Shown one piece after another: positions 16,511 to 25,467 of a stretch of 46,543 nt of DNA. The DNA comes from Deltaproteobacteria bacterium (GTDB taxonomy: Bacteria > Desulfobacterota > Desulfuromonadia > Desulfuromonadales > BM103). Below the pieces are notes generated by a model. The model saw nothing but the letters and a program-made list of their open reading frames with translations, made no database searches and was not told the DNA's origin. Made by a program: the position numbers and the translations under genes. Positions within the stretch are counted from its first letter, which is position 1, and each line of letters starts with the position of its first letter. The stretch is taken from NCBI GenBank assembly GCA_024636155.1, contig JAGXHM010000074.1:1-46543 (forward strand). Reading direction: 5' to 3'.

Positions 16511-17270
16511 GTCGCTTCTCCATGAAGGCACTGATTCCTTCCTTACAATCTGCGGTCGTGAAGCAAAGTGCAAAAAGATCCGCTTCATAACGTGCACCGT
16601 GAGCAAAATCCATCTCCAGACCGTTATCAATCGCATCCTTGGCAAACTTGATTGCCGAGGCACTATTGTCACACATCTTCAGTGCCATGGCCCGTGCCTC
16701 TTCCAGCAACCGGTCCCTGGCCACGACGCGGTTGACCAGCCCGATCCGGCAAGCTTCTTCAGCACCGATCATCTCACCGGTAAAGACTAACTCCTTGGCC
16801 TTTCCTTTGCCGACCAGGCGCGCCAGGCGCTGGGTTCCGGCAAAGCCGGGTATGATGCCGAGTTTTACTTCGGGCTGGCCAAACTTTGCCGAATCTGCCG
16901 CAATGCGGACATCACAGCCCATCGCCAGCTCGCAGCCGCCACCAAGAGCATAGCCGTTGATAGCGGCAATGACCGGCTTGGGAAAGGCTTCGATCCGATC
17001 AATGACTCGCTGAGCCAACAGGGCGAATTCTCGAGCACCATCAGCATCAAGGGTGCCCAAATGACAAATATCGCCACCAGCAATAAAAGCCTTATCGCCG
17101 GCACCGGTAAGAATCACCACGCGCACATCAGCATCTTGTTCCAGTTCATCGAGCAGCGTTTCCATACCGTAGAAGGTGGCTACGGTCAAGGCATTGAGGG
17201 CTTTGGGATTATTGAAAGTAATCGTTGCCAGCGCGCCATCTTTTTGCAAAAGCAAGTTTGCATCAGTCAT
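16497..17270 (-). CDS. Enoyl-CoA hydratase (crotonase family)
   Basis: 257 residues, normal length. The oxyanion hole is formed by FIAGGDI (about 63-69) and GYALGGGCEL (about 106-115). The two catalytic glutamates of true hydratases are present, in GGCELAMGCD and in FGQPEVKLGIIPG. It should hydrate short-chain trans-2-enoyl-CoA, as in crotonate/butyrate or fatty-acid metabolism. No beta-oxidation partners are adjacent, so the pathway is open. It precedes the LpxR-like gene, whose start overlaps its end. Start ATG has AAAGGAGAG upstream. Confidence 0.93.
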   Translation of the reverse strand: MTDANLLLQKDGALATITFNNPKALNALTVATFYGMETLLDELEQDADVRVVILTGAGDKAFIAGGDICHLGTLDADGAREFALLAQRVIDRIEAFPKPVIAAINGYALGGGCELAMGCDVRIAADSAKFGQPEVKLGIIPGFAGTQRLARLVGKGKAKELVFTGEMIGAEEACRIGLVNRVVARDRLLEEARAMALKMCDNSASAIKFAKDAIDNGLEMDFAHGARYEADLFALCFTTADCKEGISAFMEKRLAKF

Positions 17271-17396
17271 TTTGCTCTCCTTTGCAACTATCTGATATCA
17301 ATAAGTTATCGTTCGTACATTTATCTATTAAAAGGATATTGGGAAAGTATAGCCGAGGAATAACCAGTTCGCCATGAAAGCGACCGGCAAACAACG

Positions 17397-17428
17397 AAAA
17401 AAGCCCCCGCTTTCAGTGGGGGCTTTTA
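17397..17428 (-). terminator. Rho-independent terminator of the diguanylate cyclase gene
   Basis: AAAAGCCCCC and GGGGGCTTTT form a stem of about nine pairs with a nine-base loop and a T run on the minus strand, 18 bases behind the cyclase stop. The A/T flanks are symmetric, so it may also work on the plus strand. Confidence 0.85.
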
Positions 17429-17445
17429 AATTACAGAACAACCGG

Positions 17446-19371
17446 TTAAAACTCATCGCCTGTCCACATCTCCTCATCGAAGCGAACTGCCTTGTTACGG
17501 CCGGTATCCTTAGCATTGTACAGGGCGACATCTGCGTACTTGATGCACTGCCAGAAACCCTCGCCATCACCAGGGAATTCACTAACACCAAGGCTGAGGG
17601 TTTTATGGATCGAACCGTTTGGAACTTTGATCTTCGCTTCATCGAATATTTTGCGGATTTTTTCGGCGACAAGAATAGCGTCACCAGGACTGATATCGAC
17701 CAGCAGGATAATAAACTCCTCACCACCAAAACGGATGACGATATCGGTGTCGCGTACCCCCTTGTTAATCAGGGTTGCCGTTTCCTTAAGTACCGTGTCA
17801 CCGACATCATGGCCGTACTGGTCATTGACCTGTTTGAAGTAATCGAGGTCACACATGATCAGACCAAGTGTCTTCTTGCGCCGTAGCACGCCGGAGATGA
17901 CATGGTTGGCATGATCCTGCAAGAAACGGCGATTGTAGAGCCCGGTCAGCGGATCCTTGAGAGCCGATTCGCGCAAGGTGTTCATCAGGCGTTTCGCTTC
18001 GAGTACCGACAGTGCTTGCTTAATATAGGTTTCAGCTTTGAAAATCCGGGACTGGATATCGGGGACATTAATTGCCTGGCCACCCTCACCATGGAAAAGG
18101 AACTGCACGACACCACCAGTACGACCGCCGATAATCATCGGCAGGCAGATATGAGTTTTGCCGGTCTCTTCTTTGAATTGCTTACAGACTTGTGGATAAG
18201 CCAGTGACGAGATTTCATGACTGGTTTTCTTCGCCCGGCAGAGGTCGCAGTGGGTCAGGATGTCAGAATTGCAAGCCATCTCCTTGGAAGAGAGAGCCAA
18301 CGGATAGACAGGAGTCATGTCACGCTGGTTATCATTGACTTCGTAGATCACGAAATCATCGATTTTCAGCTCACGGCTGAAGACATCGCCGATACGGGCA
18401 TAGACATCTTCCAGGGTCGCATCTTCCTCAATCACACGCTTGAAAGTACTCATGGAATAGACCGTATCCATCAAGCCGTTGAACTCCTGCGAGAGGGTAC
18501 CGATCTCGTCCCGAGAGGTGATTTCAATCTTATTGGTGAGATCGACGTCACCGGTACCGACATCATGTATCTGATCAATGATTGCCTTAATCGGCTTTGC
18601 CAGCGATTGCACAATCCATTTGGTAAAGAGAACTAACAGCAGGATTGCCACCAGAAGAACACCAATAATCGCAAAGATGGTGACTTCAATGATCTCGGAA
18701 ATTTTGGTTGATGACGTGTGATAAAGTTCAGAGAGTTTGGATGAAAAGTTAACCGAAATCTCACTGGCTCGACTGATATGATTTTCGAGAGTTTTGTAGC
18801 GACCATCCAAGTGCTCTCCGTTAGGAGCTTCTTTGTTCAGAACCTGGAGTTTATACGTAAAGAAATCACTGTAGCTCACGTCAATTTCATCAAGCAGGGT
18901 ATTTAGCGACTTTAGATACAAAACTCCTTCAGGGTTTATAGAGAGCGATGTTGTATTCAAGGTTTCCAGCAGTTTGCCGGAATCGTGAGAGTAGTCGTTG
19001 ACGGCCCCGCCCAATGCCAGAGCGGAGGAGAAATCACGCACATCGCGTAAGCGTTTAAAGGAGAGGTCCTGCAGCCGCTCAACCGTGACGTGATCTTCAG
19101 CCTTGAGCATATTTGAGGAATCGATCGTCATCGCCTGCAAGTTGCGGATGACCTTCTGCACCACTTTGTCTTGCGGGACGGCATGATTAACAATCTTGTC
19201 GTAGCGCATGTTGATGCCAACCATACCAACTACGGTCAGAGCTGCCATCACCGTGAACCAAAAGAGCACACCAAGAGAAAACAGCCGGAACTTCAGTTTG
19301 ATAGGCAGATCGACAAAAGTGATCAAACGCACTAGGCGAGAAGCCAGGCTGTACTGGTTAAGATCTTTCAT
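17446..19371 (-). CDS. Membrane-bound diguanylate cyclase with HAMP and cysteine-rich sensor domain
   Basis: 641 residues. Membrane helix at about 32-56, a periplasmic helical region of about 170 residues, second helix at about 230-252, HAMP at about 253-305, a GAF-like domain at about 315-455, and a GGDEF domain from about 475. The active loop is RFGGEEF and the metal site is CDLDYFKQVND, both intact, so c-di-GMP synthesis is expected. An RxxD inhibitory site was looked for and is not obvious. The GAF-like part holds CN, then HCDLCRAKK, then VCKQF: four or five cysteines in about 40 residues, suggesting a metal, haem or redox sensor. Single-gene unit with its own terminator. Confidence 0.9.
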   Translation of the reverse strand: MKDLNQYSLASRLVRLITFVDLPIKLKFRLFSLGVLFWFTVMAALTVVGMVGINMRYDKIVNHAVPQDKVVQKVIRNLQAMTIDSSNMLKAEDHVTVERLQDLSFKRLRDVRDFSSALALGGAVNDYSHDSGKLLETLNTTSLSINPEGVLYLKSLNTLLDEIDVSYSDFFTYKLQVLNKEAPNGEHLDGRYKTLENHISRASEISVNFSSKLSELYHTSSTKISEIIEVTIFAIIGVLLVAILLLVLFTKWIVQSLAKPIKAIIDQIHDVGTGDVDLTNKIEITSRDEIGTLSQEFNGLMDTVYSMSTFKRVIEEDATLEDVYARIGDVFSRELKIDDFVIYEVNDNQRDMTPVYPLALSSKEMACNSDILTHCDLCRAKKTSHEISSLAYPQVCKQFKEETGKTHICLPMIIGGRTGGVVQFLFHGEGGQAINVPDIQSRIFKAETYIKQALSVLEAKRLMNTLRESALKDPLTGLYNRRFLQDHANHVISGVLRRKKTLGLIMCDLDYFKQVNDQYGHDVGDTVLKETATLINKGVRDTDIVIRFGGEEFIILLVDISPGDAILVAEKIRKIFDEAKIKVPNGSIHKTLSLGVSEFPGDGEGFWQCIKYADVALYNAKDTGRNKAVRFDEEMWTGDEF

Positions 19372-19517
19372 TTAAGGCCTCAACTCCTGCAAAGCAAAGA
19401 TAAATAAAAAGGATGAGAATTTTCCAAACTATCTTTCTTAACAAAGTTAACCGACAGCTGTCAAGGAGAACCCCCAGTGCGGTTGATTCCCTTCTGAGCA
19501 ATCAAAAGAGCAACAAT

Positions 19518-19558
19518 AAAAAAAGGCCCCGGTTCCTGGAGGGGAAGGCCGGGGCAAA
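19518..19558 (-). terminator. Rho-independent terminator behind the radical SAM gene
   Basis: On the minus strand GCCCCGG and CCGGGGC (19549-19555 with 19526-19532) form a seven-pair GC stem followed by seven T. It lies about 240 bases past the radical SAM stop. Confidence 0.75.
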
Positions 19559-19672
19559 ATCTCTGTGGCCCAAAGGGCCGAACAGAGTGTCATACTTTTT
19601 AGGTCTCAAACCTACAACAACGATACAGTTAAGTCAAACCAATTTTGATGCTTTCGCAAAAACAAAGTATTC

Positions 19673-19760
19673 GCTGCCAAGGCACTAAGACACCAAGAAT
19701 AAAAAAACATAAATTCAGTGGTTTAGCTTTGCGCATTGGAGCCTTTGTGGTGGTTCCTGG
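19673..19760. repeat. Intergenic imperfect palindrome, copy 3
   Basis: The left arm GCCAAGGCACTAAGACACCA and the right arm TTTGTGGTGGTTCC share the wording of the palindromes in the leu-ilv operon. It lies between the radical SAM stop and its terminator. Confidence 0.45.
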
Positions 19761-19797
19761 TTTTTTTTGCGAGGACCTCATTACTGAACAGTTGAGA

Positions 19798-21525
19798 TCA
19801 ACAGACCAGACCGCAACGGCGACAACCGGGGTGACAGACATAACCTGTCCGAGCGGCTAACGCCTGTTCGTATTCCTCGTGCAGATGCCTGCGCTGAACA
19901 CCCTGTTCGATAATGTCCCAGGGAAAGAGTTCGTCTTCTCCTCGCTCACGGTGAAGATAGAAAGCAGGATCAAGGCCGACCTGTCGGCAAGCAGCCTTCA
20001 AACTACTGCCCTCGGCAAGCAAGGGCAAAAGCCTTGCAACGCGACGATCTCCGCGGGCAAAAACCCCCTGAATCTCGGCGTGGCGTAACGATTCGAAGTT
20101 CAACTCAACATTAGGCAATGGCCGCAGCCGTTTCTGCAACAGACGATATTTCTTTTCAAGCTGCCCACGCTGCTCCATTGGTGCCCACTGTAGTGGCGTC
20201 CAGGGCTTCGGCACAAAAGGGTTTACCGAAAGGTGAAGACGACCAAGGCGACCACGCTGCTTGCCGATCTCTTCCCAGATTTGGCGGATTTTCAGAGTCA
20301 GATCTGCAATCGCGATAATATCAGCATCAGATTCTGTCGGCAGCCCAATCATGAAATAAAGTTTGAGATTCGGGATCCCCCCCTCTGCCAACAGTTTAAC
20401 TGCGGCGAGAATCTGTTCCTCGTTAATTCCCTTGTTGATCACATCGCGCATCTGCTGGCTACCAGCCTCAGGGGCCAGAGCCAGAGTCTTGTGACCAGAG
20501 TCAGCGAATACTTGTACCTGCTCGATCGTGATCGCATCGATGCGCACGCTCGAAACCGACACTTCGCCACCATGATCGAGAATTTCACGACCGATGTCAG
20601 CCAGGTCGCCATAGTCGGAAACCGCCGCAGCCACCAGGCCGATCCTGCCGACGGCTTGCTGTTCATGAAGGATTTCGTGACGCAAGTGTTTCACTGAATG
20701 TTCACGAAACGGCCGGTAGATAAACCCGGCAGCACAGAAACGACAAGCCCTTGGGCAACCACGAGAGATCTCGACCAGGTGCATGCTGCCAAATTCCGTG
20801 TCTGGTGTCGCCACACAGGTCCGGCTCTGGCTGTCATCGAGCTGACTCTGCCACTGGCGTTTGACATGTGCAGGAAGACCTTTGGACGATGTCATCAACT
20901 CTAACTCGCCCGACTCCTTGTACTTAAGGGTGTACCCGCCGGGCTGATATATGCCCGGCACCTGCGAGAGACTACTCAGCAACTGTTTGCGGTTATCCAT
21001 CTCCCGGTCAAGCAATGCAGCCAGCAATGGCGGCAGGATAACTTCAGCCTCGCCAACCGCAAAGAGGTCCATGATATCAGCCAGAGGTTCCGGATTGAGG
21101 AAGGCACAGACACCACCGCAAAGGATGAGAGGGTGGTGTTCACTGCGTTCCTCACGCCAGAGCGGCAGACGACCGAGTTCGAAAAGAGTCGGCAGATTCA
21201 AGTAGTCATTTTCAAAAGAGATGGAGAAAGCAATCAGATCAAAATCGTCAAAAGGACGTTGTGATTCAACAGATACGAGTGGGAAACCGGTTCGACGATG
21301 CTCATCAATATCATTTTGATCGGGGAGAAAAAACCGTTCACAAAGTGTATCGTCGCGGCTATTGAGCATTTGGTAGACGGTCTGCAGACCGAGGTTACTC
21401 ATACCCTGGTGATAGCTATTTGGATAAACCAGGGCAACCGCCAGACGCCCCCCCCAGGGGCTGGCAAGCAAACCTGTTTCCAGGTCGAGGCGTTGTCGAT
21501 ATTTTTCAATCAGATGACGTGACAT
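19798..21525 (-). CDS. B12-binding-type radical SAM protein
   Basis: 575 residues. The N-terminal 170 residues have the cobalamin-binding-like layout (VALVYPNSYHQGMSNLGLQT, then ILCGGVCAFLNPEPLADIMD). The radical SAM core follows with ISRGCPRACRFCAAG, the CxxxCxxC that binds the catalytic [4Fe-4S] cluster, near 255-262, plus KLYFMIGLPTE. The C-terminus is cysteine-rich (CHPGCRRCGLVC), possibly a second cluster. This matches the large family often found near cell-division genes, in which a longer form is fused to a DUF2344 domain; here the fusion is absent. Substrate unknown. It follows the Trm112-like gene by 60 bases. Confidence 0.88.
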   Translation of the reverse strand: MSRHLIEKYRQRLDLETGLLASPWGGRLAVALVYPNSYHQGMSNLGLQTVYQMLNSRDDTLCERFFLPDQNDIDEHRRTGFPLVSVESQRPFDDFDLIAFSISFENDYLNLPTLFELGRLPLWREERSEHHPLILCGGVCAFLNPEPLADIMDLFAVGEAEVILPPLLAALLDREMDNRKQLLSSLSQVPGIYQPGGYTLKYKESGELELMTSSKGLPAHVKRQWQSQLDDSQSRTCVATPDTEFGSMHLVEISRGCPRACRFCAAGFIYRPFREHSVKHLRHEILHEQQAVGRIGLVAAAVSDYGDLADIGREILDHGGEVSVSSVRIDAITIEQVQVFADSGHKTLALAPEAGSQQMRDVINKGINEEQILAAVKLLAEGGIPNLKLYFMIGLPTESDADIIAIADLTLKIRQIWEEIGKQRGRLGRLHLSVNPFVPKPWTPLQWAPMEQRGQLEKKYRLLQKRLRPLPNVELNFESLRHAEIQGVFARGDRRVARLLPLLAEGSSLKAACRQVGLDPAFYLHRERGEDELFPWDIIEQGVQRRHLHEEYEQALAARTGYVCHPGCRRCGLVC

Positions 21526-21585
21526 TGGTCACAGTGTACGGTGAAGCGAGGGGAGAATTCAATCTATCTCTAAGAGAGCTGAGAT

Positions 21586-21756
21586 TCAGGACAGAGGCAG
21601 GGCTTCGTCGACCAACATAACGGGAATCCCATCACGGACCGGGTAAGCCAGCTTGCAACGATAACAGAATAACTTTTCATGATTGTCGTCAGGGTTAATT
21701 TCGCCCTTGCATTGTGGGCAAGCCAGAATTTCAAGAAGGTCTTTGGACAGAGCCAT
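21586..21756 (-). CDS. Trm112-like zinc-ribbon protein
   Basis: 56 residues from the ATG at 21756, which has GGAG upstream; an ATG 17 codons earlier would add non-homologous sequence. It reads MALSKDLLEILACPQCKGEI, then a second knuckle FCYRCKLAYPVRDGIPVMLVDEA. Two CxxC pairs should bind zinc, and the LLEILACP and YPVRDGIPVML text is typical of the Trm112/YcaR family, whose members assist methyltransferases or other enzymes. It lies between ftsZ and the radical SAM gene on the same strand, behind the ftsZ terminator. Confidence 0.88.
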   Translation of the reverse strand: MALSKDLLEILACPQCKGEINPDDNHEKLFCYRCKLAYPVRDGIPVMLVDEALPLS

Positions 21757-22117
21757 ACGTTGTCTCCGGAGTAAACAGTCAATGATGCCAATGTTTCGAC
21801 AATTCAAGCTGATTTGATTCTATGAATCGACGAGCATACCTTCTACAATATGGCTCATTGCAAGTCAAACGCAAAACAGAATGGACTCATGTGTTCCCAA
21901 AAATTTCCGGCAAGCCAACACAAAAAAAGGGCCACACAAGGTGGCCCAAAGTAGTTGAGGGAGTCAGATCAAAGGCAAGCGCAGAGTTATAGAGAAAACC
22001 GTAAACGCCGGGCGGAGAACCGACACGGTTACCCACTCTTTGACAAGCACAGAATTAAATTCCACAGTTGGCCGTCGGAGCCGTCAAGACCAGCCCGTCA
22101 GGAAAATGCTCTCTTAC
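21757..22117. other. 361-base spacer after ftsZ, containing its terminator
   Basis: Between ftsZ and the Trm112-like gene. Apart from the terminator at 21922-21950 no gene or repeat is supported. The stretch 21757-21920 should hold the promoter of the Trm112-radical SAM unit; I see no clear consensus. Confidence 0.5.
21922..21950 (-). terminator. Rho-independent terminator of the dcw cluster
   Basis: GGGCCAC/GTGGCCC form a perfect seven-base stem with a five-base loop, followed on the minus strand by seven T. It lies about 170 bases beyond the ftsZ stop and marks the end of the long division and cell-wall transcript. Confidence 0.85.
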
Positions 22118-23269
22118 TCAATCGACGCGTTTACGTAAGAACGTCGGGATATCGTACTCTTCATCCTCATTGTAGGTACCAATCCGCATGCTGGCGCGCG
22201 GTTTACTCTGGTGCTGGTTGCGAATGAATGCCGGGATATCGCGGTCAATTTTGGCCGGAGCCGGTACATTGGGTCGCCCCAACTGCGATTTGGGATTCTG
22301 ACCGGTGTCAAAACTGCAACCAAAACCGGTGGCAATCGCCGTCACCTGGATTTTATCACCCATCGCTTCGTTGATAACCAGGCCAATGAAGATGTTGGCA
22401 TCTTCGTGAACTTTCCCATGGATAATGTTGGCCACTTCCTGATAATCGTCCATGGTCATACTTGAGGAGCCTGTCACGTTGACCAGCACACCTTTTGCGC
22501 CTGAGATATCGATCTCTTCCAGCAAAGGACTACAGATAGCCTGCTGGGCAGCTGTCGCGGCACGATTTTCACCTTCACCGACACCAATACCCATCATTGC
22601 CATGCCACGCTCGCTCATCGCTGATTTAACATCAGCAAAGTCAACGTTGATCATACCGTGGGTGGTAATCAGGTCTGAAATCCCCTGCACGGCCTGACGC
22701 AAGACGTCATCTGCGGGTTTAAAAGCATCAAGAATCCCCATTTTTTTGTCAGCAAGGCCACTGAGTCGATCATTGGGGATCAGAATCAACGAATCAACAA
22801 TCTTCTTAAGTTCCTCAACGCCTTGCGCGGCCTTAGCCATACGCTGTTTGCCTTCGAAAGCAAACGGCTTGGTTACAACGGCCACTGTCAAAGCGCCGAC
22901 CTCCTTGGCAACTTCGGCGATAACCGGGGCTGCTCCTGTTCCAGTACCACCGCCGAGTCCTGCGGCAATAAAAACCATATCCGCACCTTGTAGCAGTTCC
23001 TTGAGGCGAGCCCGGTCCTCTTCGGCCGCTTCGCGACCAACTTCCGGGTTTGCTCCAGCGCCGAGCCCCTTGGTCAACTTTGGTCCAAGCTGCACGCGCA
23101 GCGCCGCCTGGTTTGCTCGCAGAGCCTGTGCATCCGTGTTGGCGACCATGAACTCCACACCATCGATGTGGGCGACAATCATTGTATTGACGGCATTGCT
23201 GCCTCCACCACCAACACCAATAACCTTAATCTTTGCGACCTGGTCTACATTCTCGTCAAATTCAAACAT
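22118..23269 (-). CDS. ftsZ: Cell division protein FtsZ
   Basis: Tubulin-like GTPase that forms the division ring. 383 residues from the ATG at 23269 behind GGAGGGAG. Present in order: [15 protein letters not shown], the tubulin signature [17 protein letters not shown] near 105-120, the T7 loop [11 protein letters not shown], and after a variable linker the conserved C-terminal peptide [12 protein letters not shown] that binds FtsA and other partners. Last gene of the cluster, 80 bases behind ftsA. Confidence 0.97.
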   Translation of the reverse strand: MFEFDENVDQVAKIKVIGVGGGGSNAVNTMIVAHIDGVEFMVANTDAQALRANQAALRVQLGPKLTKGLGAGANPEVGREAAEEDRARLKELLQGADMVFIAAGLGGGTGTGAAPVIAEVAKEVGALTVAVVTKPFAFEGKQRMAKAAQGVEELKKIVDSLILIPNDRLSGLADKKMGILDAFKPADDVLRQAVQGISDLITTHGMINVDFADVKSAMSERGMAMMGIGVGEGENRAATAAQQAICSPLLEEIDISGAKGVLVNVTGSSSMTMDDYQEVANIIHGKVHEDANIFIGLVINEAMGDKIQVTAIATGFGCSFDTGQNPKSQLGRPNVPAPAKIDRDIPAFIRNQHQSKPRASMRIGTYNEDEEYDIPTFLRKRVD

Positions 23270-23349
23270 AATGACTCCCTCCGCCATTGTTGTGACCGGT
23301 CTTCTCCGTTGCCCCGGTCGGTTTAAGTTACAAACTTATGTCACTATTT

Positions 23350-24579
23350 TTAAAAAAATTCTCCAAACCACTCTTTCATGCGCCTCGACACCCGATCGAA
23401 CAGATTCTCCTGACCAATCTTAAAGTTACGTGTCTGCATATTGCGGCTACCATACTTCACCAGGCCAACGCCAGTGGCGTAGATCGGTGAATTGACAACG
23501 TCAATCAGACCACCAATACCGGTCGGTTTTCCCCGTCTTACAGGCAGATCGAAAATCTGCTCAGCCAATTCCGGCATCCCCGGCAGAATCGCGGAGCCAC
23601 CGGTCAAGACCACCCCCGATGCAATCAGATCTTCATAACCACTCTTGATGATTTCGCGATTAACCAGGGTAAAAATTTCCTCGACCCGTGGCTCAAGAAT
23701 TTCTGCCAGCAACTGCCGGGATAAAATGCGCGGTTCGCGACCACCCACGGAGGGCACTTCGATCGTTTCGTCCTTACCAACCATCGAGGAGAGGCAACAC
23801 CCTGAAAGCTGCTTGATTTTTTCTGCTTCAGCGGTCGGTGTCCGCAAGCCAACCGCAATGTCATTGGTCAGATGGTTGCCCCCAAGCGACAGGACAGAAG
23901 TATGTTTAATCGCCCCATCAACAAAGATGGCAACATCAGTTGTGCCACCACCGATATCAATAAGGGCAACGCCGAGGTCCTTTTCGTCAGCTGTCAGAAC
24001 GGCTTCTGCTGAAGCCAGCTGCTCCAGAACAATGTCCCCGACATCGACACCGGCCTTGTTGCAGCTCTTGATGATGTTCTGCGCGCTGGCGACGGCTCCA
24101 GTAACAATATGCACGCGAGCTTCCAGCCGGACACCGCTCATTCCCAGTGGTTCTTTAATCCCATCCTGGTCATCAATAATGAATTCCTGGGGCAGGATAT
24201 GAATGACTTCCCGATCCATCGGAATCGCCAGGGCTTTAGCGGCATCAATGACGCGACGGACATCTTCGTTGGTAACTTCACGATTCTTGATCGCGATCAC
24301 ACCCTGGGAGTTGATTCCCTTGATATGGCCCCCGGCAATCCCGGCAAAGACCGACTTGATTTCACAACCGGCCATCAACTCAGCTTCCTGAAGAGCCTTG
24401 CGAATTGCGCTGACGGTGCTCTCGATATTGATGACCACACCCTTGCGTAGACCGCGCGATGGGCTGGTACCAATACCGACGATATCCAGCCCTTCTTCGG
24501 TCATTGCTCCGACAATCGCACAAATTTTCGTTGTGCCGATATCCAGCCCGACTACCAGATTTTCTCTTTTATTGTTCAT
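23350..24579 (-). CDS. ftsA: Cell division protein FtsA
   Basis: Actin-like ATPase that anchors FtsZ to the membrane. 409 residues. Phosphate loop GLDIGTTKICAIVG at 11-24, second phosphate motif VALIDIGGGTTDVAIF near 203-218, adenosine motif GVVLTGGSAILPG near 335, and a C-terminal amphipathic helix (RRMKEWFGEFF) that should be the membrane tag. The SHS2/1C subdomain is present. It lies between ftsQ and ftsZ. Confidence 0.96.
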   Translation of the reverse strand: MNNKRENLVVGLDIGTTKICAIVGAMTEEGLDIVGIGTSPSRGLRKGVVINIESTVSAIRKALQEAELMAGCEIKSVFAGIAGGHIKGINSQGVIAIKNREVTNEDVRRVIDAAKALAIPMDREVIHILPQEFIIDDQDGIKEPLGMSGVRLEARVHIVTGAVASAQNIIKSCNKAGVDVGDIVLEQLASAEAVLTADEKDLGVALIDIGGGTTDVAIFVDGAIKHTSVLSLGGNHLTNDIAVGLRTPTAEAEKIKQLSGCCLSSMVGKDETIEVPSVGGREPRILSRQLLAEILEPRVEEIFTLVNREIIKSGYEDLIASGVVLTGGSAILPGMPELAEQIFDLPVRRGKPTGIGGLIDVVNSPIYATGVGLVKYGSRNMQTRNFKIGQENLFDRVSRRMKEWFGEFF

Positions 24580-24605
24580 TTCACTCCCCTTACCCTTCTT
24601 CTAAG

Positions 24606-25451
24606 CTAACTGCTGCCGACCTTACGTTTCACATCAACCTTCACAATAACGCGGTCGGTCACGTTTAAATCAATATACTTAAGAGCCATCAAGCGTGGCT
24701 CCAGATCATTGTAGATTTTCTCCAGGCGATTCAGTTTGACGTTAAAACCCAATTTACCCATTAGCACCGGAACTCCACCGATCCTGGTATGCAGGATCAT
24801 CCCTTCCTGTTGGTCATAATGGATTTCCGAAACATCATCCAGATTAAAAAGGGTTCGACCTGACAGCTCATCCATAAGCTGCAGTGCCAGATTCAAGCAG
24901 CTCTGAGTCTGATCCGGATTATCAAGTAGATATTGACGATCAATCCCGGTAATCACCGGATAATTGAGCTGATCGTCTGCGTCAAGCATTTTGAAAACCT
25001 CACCCGCCTTATCAACGTAATAAAGATAACCCAGATCAATGATGGCCCTCGCTTCACGCTCCACCACCCGGATCACCACATGGTCCGGAAATGATCGTTC
25101 CACATCGGCTCTGGCGATCCATGGATGTTCTTCGATCTTGCGACCAATCATGTGCAACTCAAGGTCGAACAGACTGTCACCTATCTTAATGTCTGAAGCA
25201 GCAAGGATATCGCCTTCACTGACTCGCGCCTGATGCTCCACACAGATCTGCTGTACACCGAAATAACCTGATTCCAGAAGCATCTGTGCCGTTAGCAGGG
25301 CGCCACTCGCAAGCAAAAAACCACTTCCTGACGCGATGCTGATACGCAGCAGTCGATGGAAGAGTTTTTTCCAATCGCGCGGCTGTTTCTTCTGCTTGCG
25401 CTGATTGGATTTGATCTTCTTTTGCTTGTTAGGTTTCAAGTCATGCATCAT
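24606..25451 (-). CDS. ftsQ: Cell division protein FtsQ
   Basis: 281 residues with a very basic cytoplasmic tail (KPNKQKKIKSNQRKQKKQ), one membrane helix at about 38-58, the POTRA domain (from about 65: GVQQICVEHQARVSEGDILA) and the FtsQ beta domain to the end. POTRA-FtsQ proteins link FtsK to FtsL/FtsB in the divisome. Its position between ddl and ftsA confirms the assignment, since sequence conservation in this family is low. Confidence 0.92.
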   Translation of the reverse strand: MMHDLKPNKQKKIKSNQRKQKKQPRDWKKLFHRLLRISIASGSGFLLASGALLTAQMLLESGYFGVQQICVEHQARVSEGDILAASDIKIGDSLFDLELHMIGRKIEEHPWIARADVERSFPDHVVIRVVEREARAIIDLGYLYYVDKAGEVFKMLDADDQLNYPVITGIDRQYLLDNPDQTQSCLNLALQLMDELSGRTLFNLDDVSEIHYDQQEGMILHTRIGGVPVLMGKLGFNVKLNRLEKIYNDLEPRLMALKYIDLNVTDRVIVKVDVKRKVGSS

Positions 25452-25467
25452 TTAATCCGCTGTTTGA

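Larger units (their letters stand above)
19372..19797. other. 426-base spacer with a terminator and a palindromic repeat
   Basis: No gene is supported. It holds the terminator at 19518-19558 and the palindrome at 19673-19760, both listed separately. The remainder nearest the cyclase start (19372-19517) should contain the cyclase promoter, but no clear -35/-10 pair stands out. Confidence 0.5.
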
